A stretch of DNA of 57,372 nucleotides from Alphaproteobacteria bacterium. Its GTDB lineage: Bacteria > Pseudomonadota > Alphaproteobacteria > Rickettsiales > Rickettsiaceae. The stretch's first letter is position 1. The number at the start of each line of letters is the position of its first letter. A program made the translations under genes and the position numbers. This document shows positions 1 to 10,073 of the stretch, piece by piece. The notes beneath the pieces were generated by a model, which saw only the letters and a list, made by a program, of their open reading frames with translations, ran no database searches and had not been told where the DNA came from. The DNA lies in the NCBI GenBank assembly GCA_020627625.1, contig JAHDGL010000003.1, positions 1 through 57,372 of the forward strand, in the 5' to 3' direction.

Positions 1-50
1 AACCCCAAAAATACTCAAATATCTACGGATATTCTCCGTTTTTTGAGAAC
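1..50. repeat. Hairpin-containing 50-bp repeat, copy 1 (identical to 57311-57360)
   Basis: aaccccaaaaatactcaaatatctacggatattctccgttttttgagaac occurs at both window ends; it can fold as CTCAAA..ACGGA-tattc-TCCGT..TTTGAG. Confidence 0.9.
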
Positions 51-74
51 ATTTTGTACTAAAAATTGCCTAAT

Positions 75-170
75 CTATACAAAAATCTGCTAAATTTCTT
101 ATCCTAAATTCGCATTTGAAGAAAACTAAAATGAGAGAATTTTAAATCATATCAAAAGCCTTAATTCACG
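75..170. repeat. Fragments of repeat family C (TIR AACGTGAATTAAGGATAAGAAATTTAG)
   Basis: 75-115 is the reverse complement of the family C end at 20698; 155-170 carries ccttaattcacgtt. Confidence 0.6.
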
Positions 171-321
171 TTAGAATATCGTTTAGTTCGCCTGTTAAAG
201 CGAGCCAGATAATGAGCAATCAGAGAGTTTTTGCTTTTATATTTGCCATCTATAAGAGAAGTTTCAGCTTTTGAAGTGGAGTGTAGTACTGAGGAGATAT
301 TTTATATTTTCTGTAAGTGTC
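170..321 (-). pseudogene. IS1-family transposase C-terminal remnant (frameshifted, truncated)
   Basis: Minus-strand translation reads ..SVLHSTSKAETSLIDGKYKSKNSLIAHYLARFNRRTKRYSN, resembling the IS1-family C-terminal motif; upstream part DTYRKYK is in a different frame. Confidence 0.55.
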
Positions 322-381
322 ATAGGCACCTGTCTATAAGATTTTATACCGCAACACTGCTCAATGCGCATTGCCATTTGG

Positions 382-553
382 TAATATAGTGAATCAAGTT
401 GAATTTGACGCATTTTTTAATTCATCTTTATGAAATTTATATCTCACCTTTTTTGCCTTCAATGGGTTAGCATTTAAGGTAAAAAAAGCTAAAATCTAAA
501 TTCCAAAATATTTTTAAAAAAACACATAAACTTCAACTTGATTCACTATATTA
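382..553. repeat. MITE-like element, family A (172 bp, ~22-bp TIRs)
   Basis: taatatagtgaatcaagttgaa at 382 is inverted as ttcaacttgattcactatatta ending at 553; internal core shared with 31154-31270 and 47437-47552. Confidence 0.85.
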
Positions 554-562
554 GTAATTTGA

Positions 563-704
563 GTTGAGTTAGCCTATATTTCTACATTGGCTTTGTAAGT
601 TATATTTATCACCTTTTTATTTTCAAATGGGTTAGCTATTTGCAAGTTAAAAAGCTAAAAACTAAATTCAAAAGTCCGGACCTTTTATATAGGCTAATTC
701 AACT
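563..704. repeat. MITE-like element, family A variant (142 bp)
   Basis: agttgagttagcctatat (563-580) inverted as atataggctaattcaact (687-704); internal cacctttt..atgggttagc core related to family A. Confidence 0.75.
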
Positions 705-821
705 GTTTTTACTATATATTACTATTGCAATCTTTACATCTATCGATATAAATACCTTTTTACCAAAAATCTTATCATCTTTTATGATTTATTTATATAC
801 TTATTTAGCAATACTAATTTT

Positions 822-2684
822 TTACAAATCAACTTTTTCTAATAAAATATTCAATCTTTTAGAGAAAGAACCAGCGTCCGCTACGGGTTCGCCTTCAATA
901 ATACATGCCTGATCATATAGCAAATGAGCAAGCTCTTTATTTTCTTCATCCTTATCTTTTTTGCCAATCTCATTATTGATCTTAGCAACTATTTTATGAT
1001 CTGGATTGATTTCAAGAATCTTTGCACTAGCCCCTGCTAATTGTTTTTGCTCTATTAAATATCTTTCCATACGAATATCCATAGAACCATCAGCCACTAC
1101 TAAACACGCAGGGCTTGAAGTAAGTTTTTTTGAAATTTTTACATCTTTAACTAGAGAACCCAAAGTGTCTTTAAAATATTTAATTAACGATTCAAAAGAG
1201 CTACTCTCTTTTTTACTATCTTTGCTTGTTTTGTCATCCTTTTTATCATTCAAATCAATATCGCTTCTTGTAACTGATTTAATCTCGACATCTTTATAGC
1301 GACCATTAACATTTACCCAAAAATCATCTACTGTATCTGTAAATAAAAGAACATCAATTCCTTTTTTTAGGAAACCCTCAATTTGCGGATTGTTACGTAA
1401 TTTTTCTGGGTCGTCACCACTTAAATAATAGATAGTCTTTTCTTCGTCTTTGCAATTTTGTATGTAATCATCTAGACTAATCATCTTATTATGTAGCGCG
1501 CTTTTGAATATGCATACTTCTAATAATTTTTCTTGATCTGAGGTTACTTCGCATAAACCTTCTTTTAATGCCCCACCAAAATTATTCCAGAAGGTTAAAT
1601 ATTCTTCTAGATTATTATCTTTTTTCTTTTTAAGCTCCGACAGAACGCGTTTAGTAATCGACTTCTTGATCTTCTCTAAAGTAGCATTATGTTGAAGAGT
1701 TTGACGACTAATATTTAACGGCAAATCTTGAGAATCAACAACCCCCCTTAGGAAACGTAAATATGGAGGTATTAGATCTACACTCTCATCAGCAATGAAT
1801 ACTTTCTTAATATATAGTTTAACCCGACATTTACGATCAGGATGAAATAGATCAAAAGTTTTAGTGCTAGGAATAAATAATAAATTAGTAAATTCTACAA
1901 CTCCCTCATTGCGATTATGTAAAGTTAACCATGGGTCATCAGTAGCATGAGAAACACTCTTGTAAAATTCGGAATATTGCTCTGTACTAATATCTGACTT
2001 TGATCTTGTCCATAATGCAGAGGAAGAATTAACCTGATTCTCAACACCATCTTTTTCTACAAAAAATATCGGTACAGCTATGTGATCCGAATAGCTTTTT
2101 ACAATATGTTTTAGACGAAAATGATCGATAAAACTTTCCTCCTCAGGTTTAATATGCAATATAATTTCTGTGCCACGAGTAAATTCACGATCAGTATCAG
2201 CGATAATATATTCACCCTGCCCATCAGATTGCCATGTATAGGCCTTATCCTCTCCAGCTTTTTTACTAGTTACAGTAATTTTATCTGCTACCATAAAAGA
2301 AGAATAGAAACCAACACCAAACTGACCAATTAATTGACTATCTTTCTTGCTATCACCTGAGAGCTTATCTAAAAAACTTTGAGTTCCAGATTTTGCAATC
2401 GTACCAAGATTCTCGTTTAAATCATCACGATTCATGCCAATACCATTATCGCGCACGGTGATAGTTTTTGCATCTTGATCTACATGCACACTAATTTTAA
2501 AATCGGAATCGCCTTGAATAAGCGAACTATCAGTTTGACTAAGATATCTAATTTTATCACAAGCATCTGAACTATTAGAAATTAATTCTCTCATAAAGAT
2601 TTCCTTATCCGTATAAAGAGAATGAATCATTAATTTTAATACTTTACCAACTTCAGCATCAAATTTTTTCTTTTCTTCTGTCAT
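822..2684 (-). CDS. htpG: Molecular chaperone HtpG (Hsp90)
   Basis: [47 protein letters not shown] and [16 protein letters not shown] are typical of Hsp90/HtpG. Confidence 0.97.
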   Translation of the reverse strand: MTEEKKKFDAEVGKVLKLMIHSLYTDKEIFMRELISNSSDACDKIRYLSQTDSSLIQGDSDFKISVHVDQDAKTITVRDNGIGMNRDDLNENLGTIAKSGTQSFLDKLSGDSKKDSQLIGQFGVGFYSSFMVADKITVTSKKAGEDKAYTWQSDGQGEYIIADTDREFTRGTEIILHIKPEEESFIDHFRLKHIVKSYSDHIAVPIFFVEKDGVENQVNSSSALWTRSKSDISTEQYSEFYKSVSHATDDPWLTLHNRNEGVVEFTNLLFIPSTKTFDLFHPDRKCRVKLYIKKVFIADESVDLIPPYLRFLRGVVDSQDLPLNISRQTLQHNATLEKIKKSITKRVLSELKKKKDNNLEEYLTFWNNFGGALKEGLCEVTSDQEKLLEVCIFKSALHNKMISLDDYIQNCKDEEKTIYYLSGDDPEKLRNNPQIEGFLKKGIDVLLFTDTVDDFWVNVNGRYKDVEIKSVTRSDIDLNDKKDDKTSKDSKKESSSFESLIKYFKDTLGSLVKDVKISKKLTSSPACLVVADGSMDIRMERYLIEQKQLAGASAKILEINPDHKIVAKINNEIGKKDKDEENKELAHLLYDQACIIEGEPVADAGSFSKRLNILLEKVDL

Positions 2685-2942
2685 AATATTAATTACTCCT
2701 AAAATTATTGTTCAATATTTCATATCATTTTATATAGTTATAATTTATGTTATTTTAAATAGCCGATGATCAAATTTTGTTAAAAATGTGAACTTAGGAT
2801 AAAAAATCATTGTCAATTGTATAAAATTTAAACAGATGTCAAACAAAATTAAAATTATATAAAATACAAAAATAAATTTGCAATAAAAACTAATATTGTT
2901 TATAATTAGGGTCACATGTTTGAGCATAAAAATTCAATTTAA

Positions 2943-2991
2943 CGAATAACGAATAACGAATAACGAATAACGAATAACGAATAACGAATAA
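2943..2991. repeat. Tandem heptanucleotide repeat (cgaataa)x7
   Basis: Seven exact copies of cgaataa, ending about 10 bp before ATG 3002. Confidence 0.97.
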
Positions 2992-3001
2992 TTAAACTAT
3001 C

Positions 3002-3454
3002 ATGGAATCAAAAATAATAATGTCATATATAAAAAATATTGCCTTTCTGATAATTTTATTAACTTTACAAAGCTGTTCTGTTTATAAAGCAGCTTCAAAC
3101 GAGGGTGTTTCAGTATCTGATGTTAAGAAATGCAGAAAAAAAGGTTGTTTTCTTTCTTTAGGGATGGATGTTGTCACTAGTAGATTAAATGATAACGGAG
3201 AATTTGTAGAAACTTATAGAGGGAAAGCAAGAAAAAGTGGGCTAAGTTATCTTAGGGCAGCTGGACATGGTTTAATGGATGTAGCTACATTAGGTGTATG
3301 GGAAGTGGCTGGAACCCCTATAGAAGGATCATTGTCTAATAATTTAGGTTATATTACAGTGATTGCTACTTATCACCGTAATAACGATCACGGCTTTATA
3401 CAAAGCTTTGAGATTTATAATGCTCATGGTAAAAGGGTGCCTTCTGAGATATAA
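3002..3454 (+). CDS. Putative lipoprotein of unknown function (start may be the internal Met at 3020)
   Basis: Signal peptide with lipobox-like LTLQSC; no recognised domain. Confidence 0.75.
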   Translation: MESKIIMSYIKNIAFLIILLTLQSCSVYKAASNEGVSVSDVKKCRKKGCFLSLGMDVVTSRLNDNGEFVETYRGKARKSGLSYLRAAGHGLMDVATLGVWEVAGTPIEGSLSNNLGYITVIATYHRNNDHGFIQSFEIYNAHGKRVPSEI

Positions 3455-3540
3455 AAAATAGAGAAAAGATTTTAGAAAAATTTTGTTAACAGCGCTAATA
3501 AGCTATGACCTAAATTTTTAAGGAATTAGAAAAACAACTT

Positions 3541-3864
3541 ATGACACAAGAAATCAAAGATAATGAATTTGAAGCAGAAGTAACTAATTGCCAAAAACCT
3601 GTATTGGTTGATTTTTGGGCAGAATGGTGTGGGCCTTGTAAAATGCTATCACCAGTTCTTGATCAGCTTTCAGAAGAAATGAAAGATAAGGTAAAAATAG
3701 TTAAGATGAATATTGACGAAAGTCCTGAGTCACCATCTAAGCTTGGAGTCCGTAGCATTCCAACTTTAATGATTTTCAAGAATGGTAAGCAAGTAGATAC
3801 AAAAGTTGGGGCTTTGCCAAAAAGCTCTCTTATGGAATGGATTAACTCTTCAATAAAGGAGTAA
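3541..3864 (+). CDS. trxA: Thioredoxin
   Basis: WAEWCGPCK active site and full Trx fold length (107 aa). Confidence 0.97.
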   Translation: MTQEIKDNEFEAEVTNCQKPVLVDFWAEWCGPCKMLSPVLDQLSEEMKDKVKIVKMNIDESPESPSKLGVRSIPTLMIFKNGKQVDTKVGALPKSSLMEWINSSIKE

Positions 3865-3899
3865 TTTAACCTTAATTGTACATATAATATGTATATTAT

Positions 3900-6800
3900 A
3901 TGTTAAGATACCTTATATTAGATACAAAATATATTTTTACCTATTTTTGTTGTATATTTTATGTATTCTTGACTTCTACGGGGCTTTCTAATATATCTTT
4001 TTTTTGCAAGATGCTCGATTTAAATTTTGGTTATGATTTTGCGGATATAAATTCTTTATCTGGTTTAACAAGATTAGATAAAAGTTTTTTACGGTATTTA
4101 AATGAACAAGGTTTGGATATTGCAAATAAATTAAGATCTTATCGTGCACAATCGCAGCTTGATGGTAAAACTAATTGCAAAAAATATTTTGATGATACAG
4201 AACATTATTCTTATAATCATCAACATTCTGATAATAAGGAACGTTCTGAACTTATTATTCAGCTTGCTCCGTTATTAGATGATTTCTTATCTGAGCTTTT
4301 TAGTATTACAGAGCAAAATCTGTCTTTAAAAAAACAACATCAAGAATTTAATGTAATATATGAATGCAGACGAAAATTCGTTCAACGTTATGCTCTCAAG
4401 AAATATACAAAAGATATTATTGCAAATTTAGATTTCTCAGAAATATCTATCCAGCTTAAAAATTTAATAGGTTGTATCACTGAAGAATCTCTGGCTCAAT
4501 CAATATTAAATTGGCAATTAGACTCTGATAAATATTCAACTGAACTAGAAATTGCTGCAAAATATTGCGCCTTTATGGTGCATAACCATAGTAAATTAAT
4601 GTTGTTTGATGTGCCAAGGTTGGTTGAAGATATTCGTGTTCGCAAACATAAGATTTCTCAATTAGAGAAAAATATAATTCTAGGCTTTGATGCTCGCAAT
4701 CAGGAACAATCTGTAGATCATGCTATCGCGCATGCGAAATATTGTATTTATTGCCATAGGCAGCAAAAAGATTCATGCGCATATGGGTTTGGTTTTAAAA
4801 ATACCAACAATATTAATAATATTCAAAACACCTCCTACAATACCAAAAACACTAATAACACTAACAATAATTTTGACAAAAATGGCTGCCCTTTGAAGCA
4901 AAAAATATCCGAAATGCATATGTTGAAATCGAAAGGGATGAATATTGCAGCTCTTGCAATTATCATGATTGACAACCCTCTTGTTGCAGCAACAGGGCAT
5001 CGTATTTGCAATGATTGTATGAAATCTTGTATATATCAAAAGCAGGATCCAGTAAACACCCCTTTAGTTGAGTCTGATATTTTACAGCAAGTATTATCCC
5101 TTCCTTGGGGAGTGGAAATATATTTATTATTGAGCAAATGGAATCCTCTGAACTTTGAAGATTTTTTACCAAAAGCCCCAACAAATAAAGATATATTAGT
5201 AACAGGTTTAGGGCCTGCTGGCTTTGCTTTATCTCATTATTTACTTAATGAGGGACATAATATAACTGCTATTGATGGTTTAAAAATTTCTCCATTAGAA
5301 TTTGATATTAACAAACCGATAAAGTTTTGGTCTGATATAACAGAGCCGCTATCCAAAAGAGAACCACAAGGATTTGGAGGTGTTGCAGAATATGGAATAA
5401 CTCATCGTTGGGACAAAAATAATCTTAATTTAATTCGTCTCTTACTAGAAAGGAGAAATAATTTTAAAATATATGGCGGTGTTCGCCTTGGTAGTAATAT
5501 CACTACAAAACAGGCATTTGATTTAGGTTTCGATCATATTGCTCTATGTATTGGCGCAGGTAGGCCTCGTTTCAAAAAATCAGCTGATTATTTTGCCAAA
5601 GGAGTAAAGACGGCGGCCGATTTTCTAATGAATTTACAACAAGGTGCTAGCTATTTACCTAATAGTAATAGCAATTTATTATTAAGAATGCCAGCGATTG
5701 TAATTGGTTGTGGGCTAACGGCCATAGACAGCGCAGTTGAGATATTACATTATTATCCAATTCAGGTTGAAAAATTTTACAATAATTGGTTAAACAATAA
5801 TTTACCAAATTTGCAGAAAAAAAATAACCATAATAATTTGAATGCAGAAGAACAAGAAATCGCAGATGAATTTATAGAACATGCTAAATTATTCCGAGCA
5901 GCTAAAACAGATCAAGAAAAACTGCAAATTTTACAAGATCTCGGTGGTGTTACTATTTGTTATCGTAAGACGTTGAAAGAGTCGCCTGCATATCGTTTGA
6001 ATCACGAGGAAATAGAGCATGCAACGGCTATCGGCGTAAAATTCAAGCAATTATTATCACCTAAAGGAATAATGCAAGATCAGTATGGGTCGGTAAAATC
6101 AGTATTATTTTCTAATAATGCCGTATTAAAAGCCAAATCTGTATTAATTGCAATTGGTGTAGAAGAAAATAAGTTTCAAGATATAGATAATTTAGATAAA
6201 TTTAAAGATAAAACAAATAAGCTAGATCAACAAAATAAATCTGATATATTTAAGGACCAAGATTGCAAAATAAGCTATTTTGGCGATTGTAATCAGAAAT
6301 ACTCTGGAAGCGTTGTAAAAGCTCTAGCTAGTGCAAAAAATGGCTATAAAGCAATTTCACATCATTTGAACAATTCTGTACAAGAAAAATCTAATATTTC
6401 TAATCCGGGCAGCAATATTAATACACGAAATAAATTCAAAAATTATGTAGATTCAATAAATTATTTATCTGATAATGTAATTGAAATTACTATTTACTCG
6501 CCGCTTTGCGTGCAAAATTTCCAACCAGGTCAATTTTTTAAATTACAAAATTACTCCAATGACATAAAACAAACAATGAAGCCGCTTGCGCTTACCGGTG
6601 CTTATGTAAATAAAAAATCAAATTTAATTTCTTTTATTATTCAAGAGCGTGGTCATACAAGCAAATTATGCCGAACTTTAAAAAAGGGTGATGAAGTATT
6701 GTTAATGGGCCCAACTGGCTCTCCTACTAATATTGTTAAGAACAAGAATGTAGTTTTGGTTGGCGTTGGAATTAGCAACTTGTTGCTTGTACCTGTTGCG

Positions 6801-7316
6801 GAGGCCCTTAAAACTAATAATTGCCATGTAAGTTACTTTGCTAATTATGAAAATCTTGCTGATAGATTTTATCCAGAACGAATTGAAAAATTTGCTGATC
6901 GTATAATTTGGAGCTGCAAGCAAAAAGAAATTACTAATATTAGAACGGTTGATAAATCGGTTAAATCTGATTTAATAAGTTCTATAATCTTTGCACAAAA
7001 ATCTAAGCTTCTAGAAAATATAGATCATGTAATCTGCATGGGACCAGATCGGATGATAGCAACAATACAGAATAAAAAACGAGAATTATTTGGTGATGTA
7101 GAAATGGTTTATAGCATTAATTCGCCTATGCAATGTATGATGAAAGGTATATGCGGCCAGTGCGTACAAAAACTAGATGATGAGCGAGGATATATTTTTT
7201 CATGTATTTGTCAGGATCAAAATATTGATATTATAGATTTTAATGTATTGCAGAAACGTTTGAAACAAAATACTTTGCTTGAAAAGATAAATGATAAGGT
7301 AAATGATATAGTATAG
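3900..7316 (+). CDS. Fused GltD-like FAD/NAD(P) oxidoreductase plus PyrK/ferredoxin-NADP reductase-like domain (NfnB-NfnA-like fusion)
   Basis: Rossmann GLGPAGFALSHYLL and GCGLTAIDSAVEI in the N-terminal half; FQPGQFFKLQ, LMGPTGSPT and MKGICGQCVQKL 2Fe-2S Cys motif in the C-terminal half. Confidence 0.8.
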   Translation: MLRYLILDTKYIFTYFCCIFYVFLTSTGLSNISFFCKMLDLNFGYDFADINSLSGLTRLDKSFLRYLNEQGLDIANKLRSYRAQSQLDGKTNCKKYFDDTEHYSYNHQHSDNKERSELIIQLAPLLDDFLSELFSITEQNLSLKKQHQEFNVIYECRRKFVQRYALKKYTKDIIANLDFSEISIQLKNLIGCITEESLAQSILNWQLDSDKYSTELEIAAKYCAFMVHNHSKLMLFDVPRLVEDIRVRKHKISQLEKNIILGFDARNQEQSVDHAIAHAKYCIYCHRQQKDSCAYGFGFKNTNNINNIQNTSYNTKNTNNTNNNFDKNGCPLKQKISEMHMLKSKGMNIAALAIIMIDNPLVAATGHRICNDCMKSCIYQKQDPVNTPLVESDILQQVLSLPWGVEIYLLLSKWNPLNFEDFLPKAPTNKDILVTGLGPAGFALSHYLLNEGHNITAIDGLKISPLEFDINKPIKFWSDITEPLSKREPQGFGGVAEYGITHRWDKNNLNLIRLLLERRNNFKIYGGVRLGSNITTKQAFDLGFDHIALCIGAGRPRFKKSADYFAKGVKTAADFLMNLQQGASYLPNSNSNLLLRMPAIVIGCGLTAIDSAVEILHYYPIQVEKFYNNWLNNNLPNLQKKNNHNNLNAEEQEIADEFIEHAKLFRAAKTDQEKLQILQDLGGVTICYRKTLKESPAYRLNHEEIEHATAIGVKFKQLLSPKGIMQDQYGSVKSVLFSNNAVLKAKSVLIAIGVEENKFQDIDNLDKFKDKTNKLDQQNKSDIFKDQDCKISYFGDCNQKYSGSVVKALASAKNGYKAISHHLNNSVQEKSNISNPGSNINTRNKFKNYVDSINYLSDNVIEITIYSPLCVQNFQPGQFFKLQNYSNDIKQTMKPLALTGAYVNKKSNLISFIIQERGHTSKLCRTLKKGDEVLLMGPTGSPTNIVKNKNVVLVGVGISNLLLVPVAEALKTNNCHVSYFANYENLADRFYPERIEKFADRIIWSCKQKEITNIRTVDKSVKSDLISSIIFAQKSKLLENIDHVICMGPDRMIATIQNKKRELFGDVEMVYSINSPMQCMMKGICGQCVQKLDDERGYIFSCICQDQNIDIIDFNVLQKRLKQNTLLEKINDKVNDIV

Positions 7317-7350
7317 TTCAACGCATATTTGCTATAAAATAGGTTGAATT
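7312..7350. repeat. Solo end of family A repeat overlapping the stop of the preceding ORF
   Basis: tatagttcaacgcatatttgctata matches the right TIR atagttcaacgcatgtttactatat at 31248 and 47530. Confidence 0.55.
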
Positions 7351-7501
7351 ACATTTTTTATGAAACAAAATGGTTATTTATAGATTGAAATACTGGTCAA
7401 ACAAACAATTTTTACTTGACATTTTTTGAAATACAACTATTGGTAGTTCTGCAATTGTTACTTTGGTAATGTGACATATAATTTTAAAATTTAGGTAAAT
7501 T

Positions 7502-8023
7502 ATGAAAAATCATATAAACACATCAAAATCAAATCCAGAATTAGCAGATTTGATTACAAAAAATTATGAAGTATCTTCGTTCTTAATTATGAATCAAATA
7601 TTGACAAAAAATAATTTTCCTGCAGTTTTTGATAAAGCAATAAAATTAATAATCTCAGACTTTCCAAATAATATTAAATTATTAGAAGATAAAATTGTGA
7701 CATCAAGTCATAATTCAGAATATTTTATTCAAACTATAAATAGTTTGCTATCACATCCTGCACATAGAAAACAATATGCTAAAATTTTATTAAATAAAAA
7801 TATCGTTGTACAAAACGATGAAAATGTTTCAAAATCATTATTTAATATAATTAAATATTATACAGCTGAGGACTACAATCCTGCAAAAGATAGTTATAAC
7901 AAGGAGCTAATAAAAAACAAAATACCGGAGATTAAAGACTTTATACTTTCTAATAATCAAGATAATGACTTAAATAGTAATATTGATTTGATAGGGGATC
8001 ATCAAATTGATGATGAAGGTTAA
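7502..8023 (+). CDS. Hypothetical protein (173 aa)
   Basis: ORF only; no recognisable motif. Confidence 0.55.
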   Translation: MKNHINTSKSNPELADLITKNYEVSSFLIMNQILTKNNFPAVFDKAIKLIISDFPNNIKLLEDKIVTSSHNSEYFIQTINSLLSHPAHRKQYAKILLNKNIVVQNDENVSKSLFNIIKYYTAEDYNPAKDSYNKELIKNKIPEIKDFILSNNQDNDLNSNIDLIGDHQIDDEG

Positions 8024-8114
8024 ATAGATCAATCAAGGATGCTTTCATACTTCATCCTTGATTATTTGTAGATTTGGTTAATAAACAGCAAACATTAATT
8101 AGTAAAATACAAAA

Positions 8115-10055
8115 CTAAATAAAATTATGTGGGTCTATATCAATTTTTAACTGATATGCAGATGGTATATCTGCATATTCTTTCCATAATGTTAAATATT
8201 TTTGTAAATTAAATTTTCTTTCTACAATAACAAGTATTTTATAACGATATTTTCCCGATAATTTTAGCATCATTGCTTCTGCAGGACCAAGAATTCGAGC
8301 TGAACTTTTTGGCGCGATTGATAAAAAATATTTTGCAAAAGATAATGTTTTTTCAGGGTTCTTACCAGTTATGTTAATTGCTGCCATTTTTGCAAAAGGT
8401 GGCATTTGCGCTGCATCTCTTGATGATAATTCCTCTTTAATAAATGATTTCTCCTCATTATTAACCAGCGCTTCTATTACCTTATTTTCAGGGCAGTAAG
8501 TTTGAAGTAGAACATTGCCTTGTTTACTCATTCTTCCAGCTCTACCCCCAACTTGGTGCAATAGCTGAAAAGTACGTTCAGAAGCTCTTAAATCTCCACC
8601 CATAAAACTAATATCTGCATCTACAATAACTACAAGTGTTAGATTTGGAAAATGATAACCCTTTGTTACAATCTGGGTTCCAATCAAAATATCTATTTCA
8701 CTATTTTCCATTTGATGTAGTAATGTTTGCATCTCATTAGCAGAACTGGCCTGATCTTTACTAATGATAGATATTTTATTATCAGTAAAAATATTCTGTA
8801 CTTCTTCTGCTATTCGTTCTATACCTGGTCCACACAATATCAAACTATTTTCTGTATCACACTCAGGGCAATTTGTATAAACATGTTGGTTAAATCCACA
8901 ATGATGACATTCTAGCCGGTTACGAGATTTATGAAAAACCATATAAGCAGAGCAAGAAGTACATTCAACTCTGTAGCCACAAGATTTACACAACATAAGA
9001 GGGGAGTATCCACGACGATTCAGAAAGATTAAGGTTTGTTGGTTGTTTTTTATATTTTCTTTTATTGCTTGAATCACTGTTTCTGATAACCAAGTACCCT
9101 TTTCTAAAGATTCTTGACGCATATCTACAATTTTTACCACTGGCAATAAAGCTTTATTAAACCTAGAATTTAATTCTACTAAGTGATATTTACCAATTTG
9201 TGCATTATATATAGATTCAATAGAAGGAGTTGCAGAAATCAACAATAACTGATGCTTCTCAATAAAGCTTCTAAGTACTGCCATATCGCGTGCATGGTAT
9301 AAAATTCCTTCATTTTGTTTGTAGGAAGCATCATGTTCTTCATCAATTACTATAATTCCTAATTCCTTATAAGGTAAGAATAGAGCGCTTCTAGCCCCGA
9401 TTACTACTCTTATTTCACCAGAAATAATTCCACGCAAAATACGTTTCTTCTGCGCTTTTGTAACTTGGGAGTTCCATATTATTGGTTCAAAGCCAAAACG
9501 TTCTGCAAAACGTGATATTATTTGTTTGCTTAAGGCTATTTCTGGCAGCATAATAAGAGCTTGTTTTCCCTGTGCTAGTTGATTTTGAACTGCATGAAAA
9601 TATATCTCAGTTTTGCCCGATCCAGTAACCCCTTTTAGTAATATGGGTGTTTTATAATTTTGTATTTTCTCTAGAATAGATTTTTGATCTATAGATAGTT
9701 CGTGTAAATTTGAATTTACACTAATTTCTTGAATAGTGGTTTTTATTGGTGGTTCATTAATATCTACAGGTAAAACTAGTTTTGCTACTGTGCCTAAATC
9801 TGTTAAGTAATAATTAGCACTTTTTTTGATTAATTCAATCATGTTGGGGCTAATTTGGGCAGGAATTCTTGGTGATTCACTAATATTCTTTAAAGTCTTT
9901 CTAGAATCTTTGCAATTAATTTCCCAGACAATTCCGGTTAGAGTTTTGTTTCTAAAGGGTACAATTATCAAATCTCCAATAGAATGTATATGCTTTGATT
10001 TATAATCAAGAGGGAATAAACCAATTCGTGGAATTAATACTTTGATTATTTGCAT
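8115..10055 (-). CDS. priA: Primosomal protein N' (PriA helicase)
   Basis: GVTGSGKTEIYFHAV, DEEHDASYKQ, paired Cys zinc motifs, GTQIVTKGYHFPNLTLV. Confidence 0.96.
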   Translation of the reverse strand: MQIIKVLIPRIGLFPLDYKSKHIHSIGDLIIVPFRNKTLTGIVWEINCKDSRKTLKNISESPRIPAQISPNMIELIKKSANYYLTDLGTVAKLVLPVDINEPPIKTTIQEISVNSNLHELSIDQKSILEKIQNYKTPILLKGVTGSGKTEIYFHAVQNQLAQGKQALIMLPEIALSKQIISRFAERFGFEPIIWNSQVTKAQKKRILRGIISGEIRVVIGARSALFLPYKELGIIVIDEEHDASYKQNEGILYHARDMAVLRSFIEKHQLLLISATPSIESIYNAQIGKYHLVELNSRFNKALLPVVKIVDMRQESLEKGTWLSETVIQAIKENIKNNQQTLIFLNRRGYSPLMLCKSCGYRVECTSCSAYMVFHKSRNRLECHHCGFNQHVYTNCPECDTENSLILCGPGIERIAEEVQNIFTDNKISIISKDQASSANEMQTLLHQMENSEIDILIGTQIVTKGYHFPNLTLVVIVDADISFMGGDLRASERTFQLLHQVGGRAGRMSKQGNVLLQTYCPENKVIEALVNNEEKSFIKEELSSRDAAQMPPFAKMAAINITGKNPEKTLSFAKYFLSIAPKSSARILGPAEAMMLKLSGKYRYKILVIVERKFNLQKYLTLWKEYADIPSAYQLKIDIDPHNFI

Positions 10056-10073
10056 GATTCTGTTTTATATGAT

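Noticed and set aside
640-912. 90-aa plus-strand ORF
   Set aside because: Covers the end of a MITE-like repeat and antisense of htpG; hydrophobic AT-rich translation with no motif.
2745-2927. 60-aa minus-strand ORF between htpG and the lipoprotein
   Set aside because: Very AT-rich, overlaps the expected promoter region, no motif.
2943-2991. CRISPR array at the tandem heptamer
   Set aside because: Units are 7 bp with no spacers; a simple tandem repeat.
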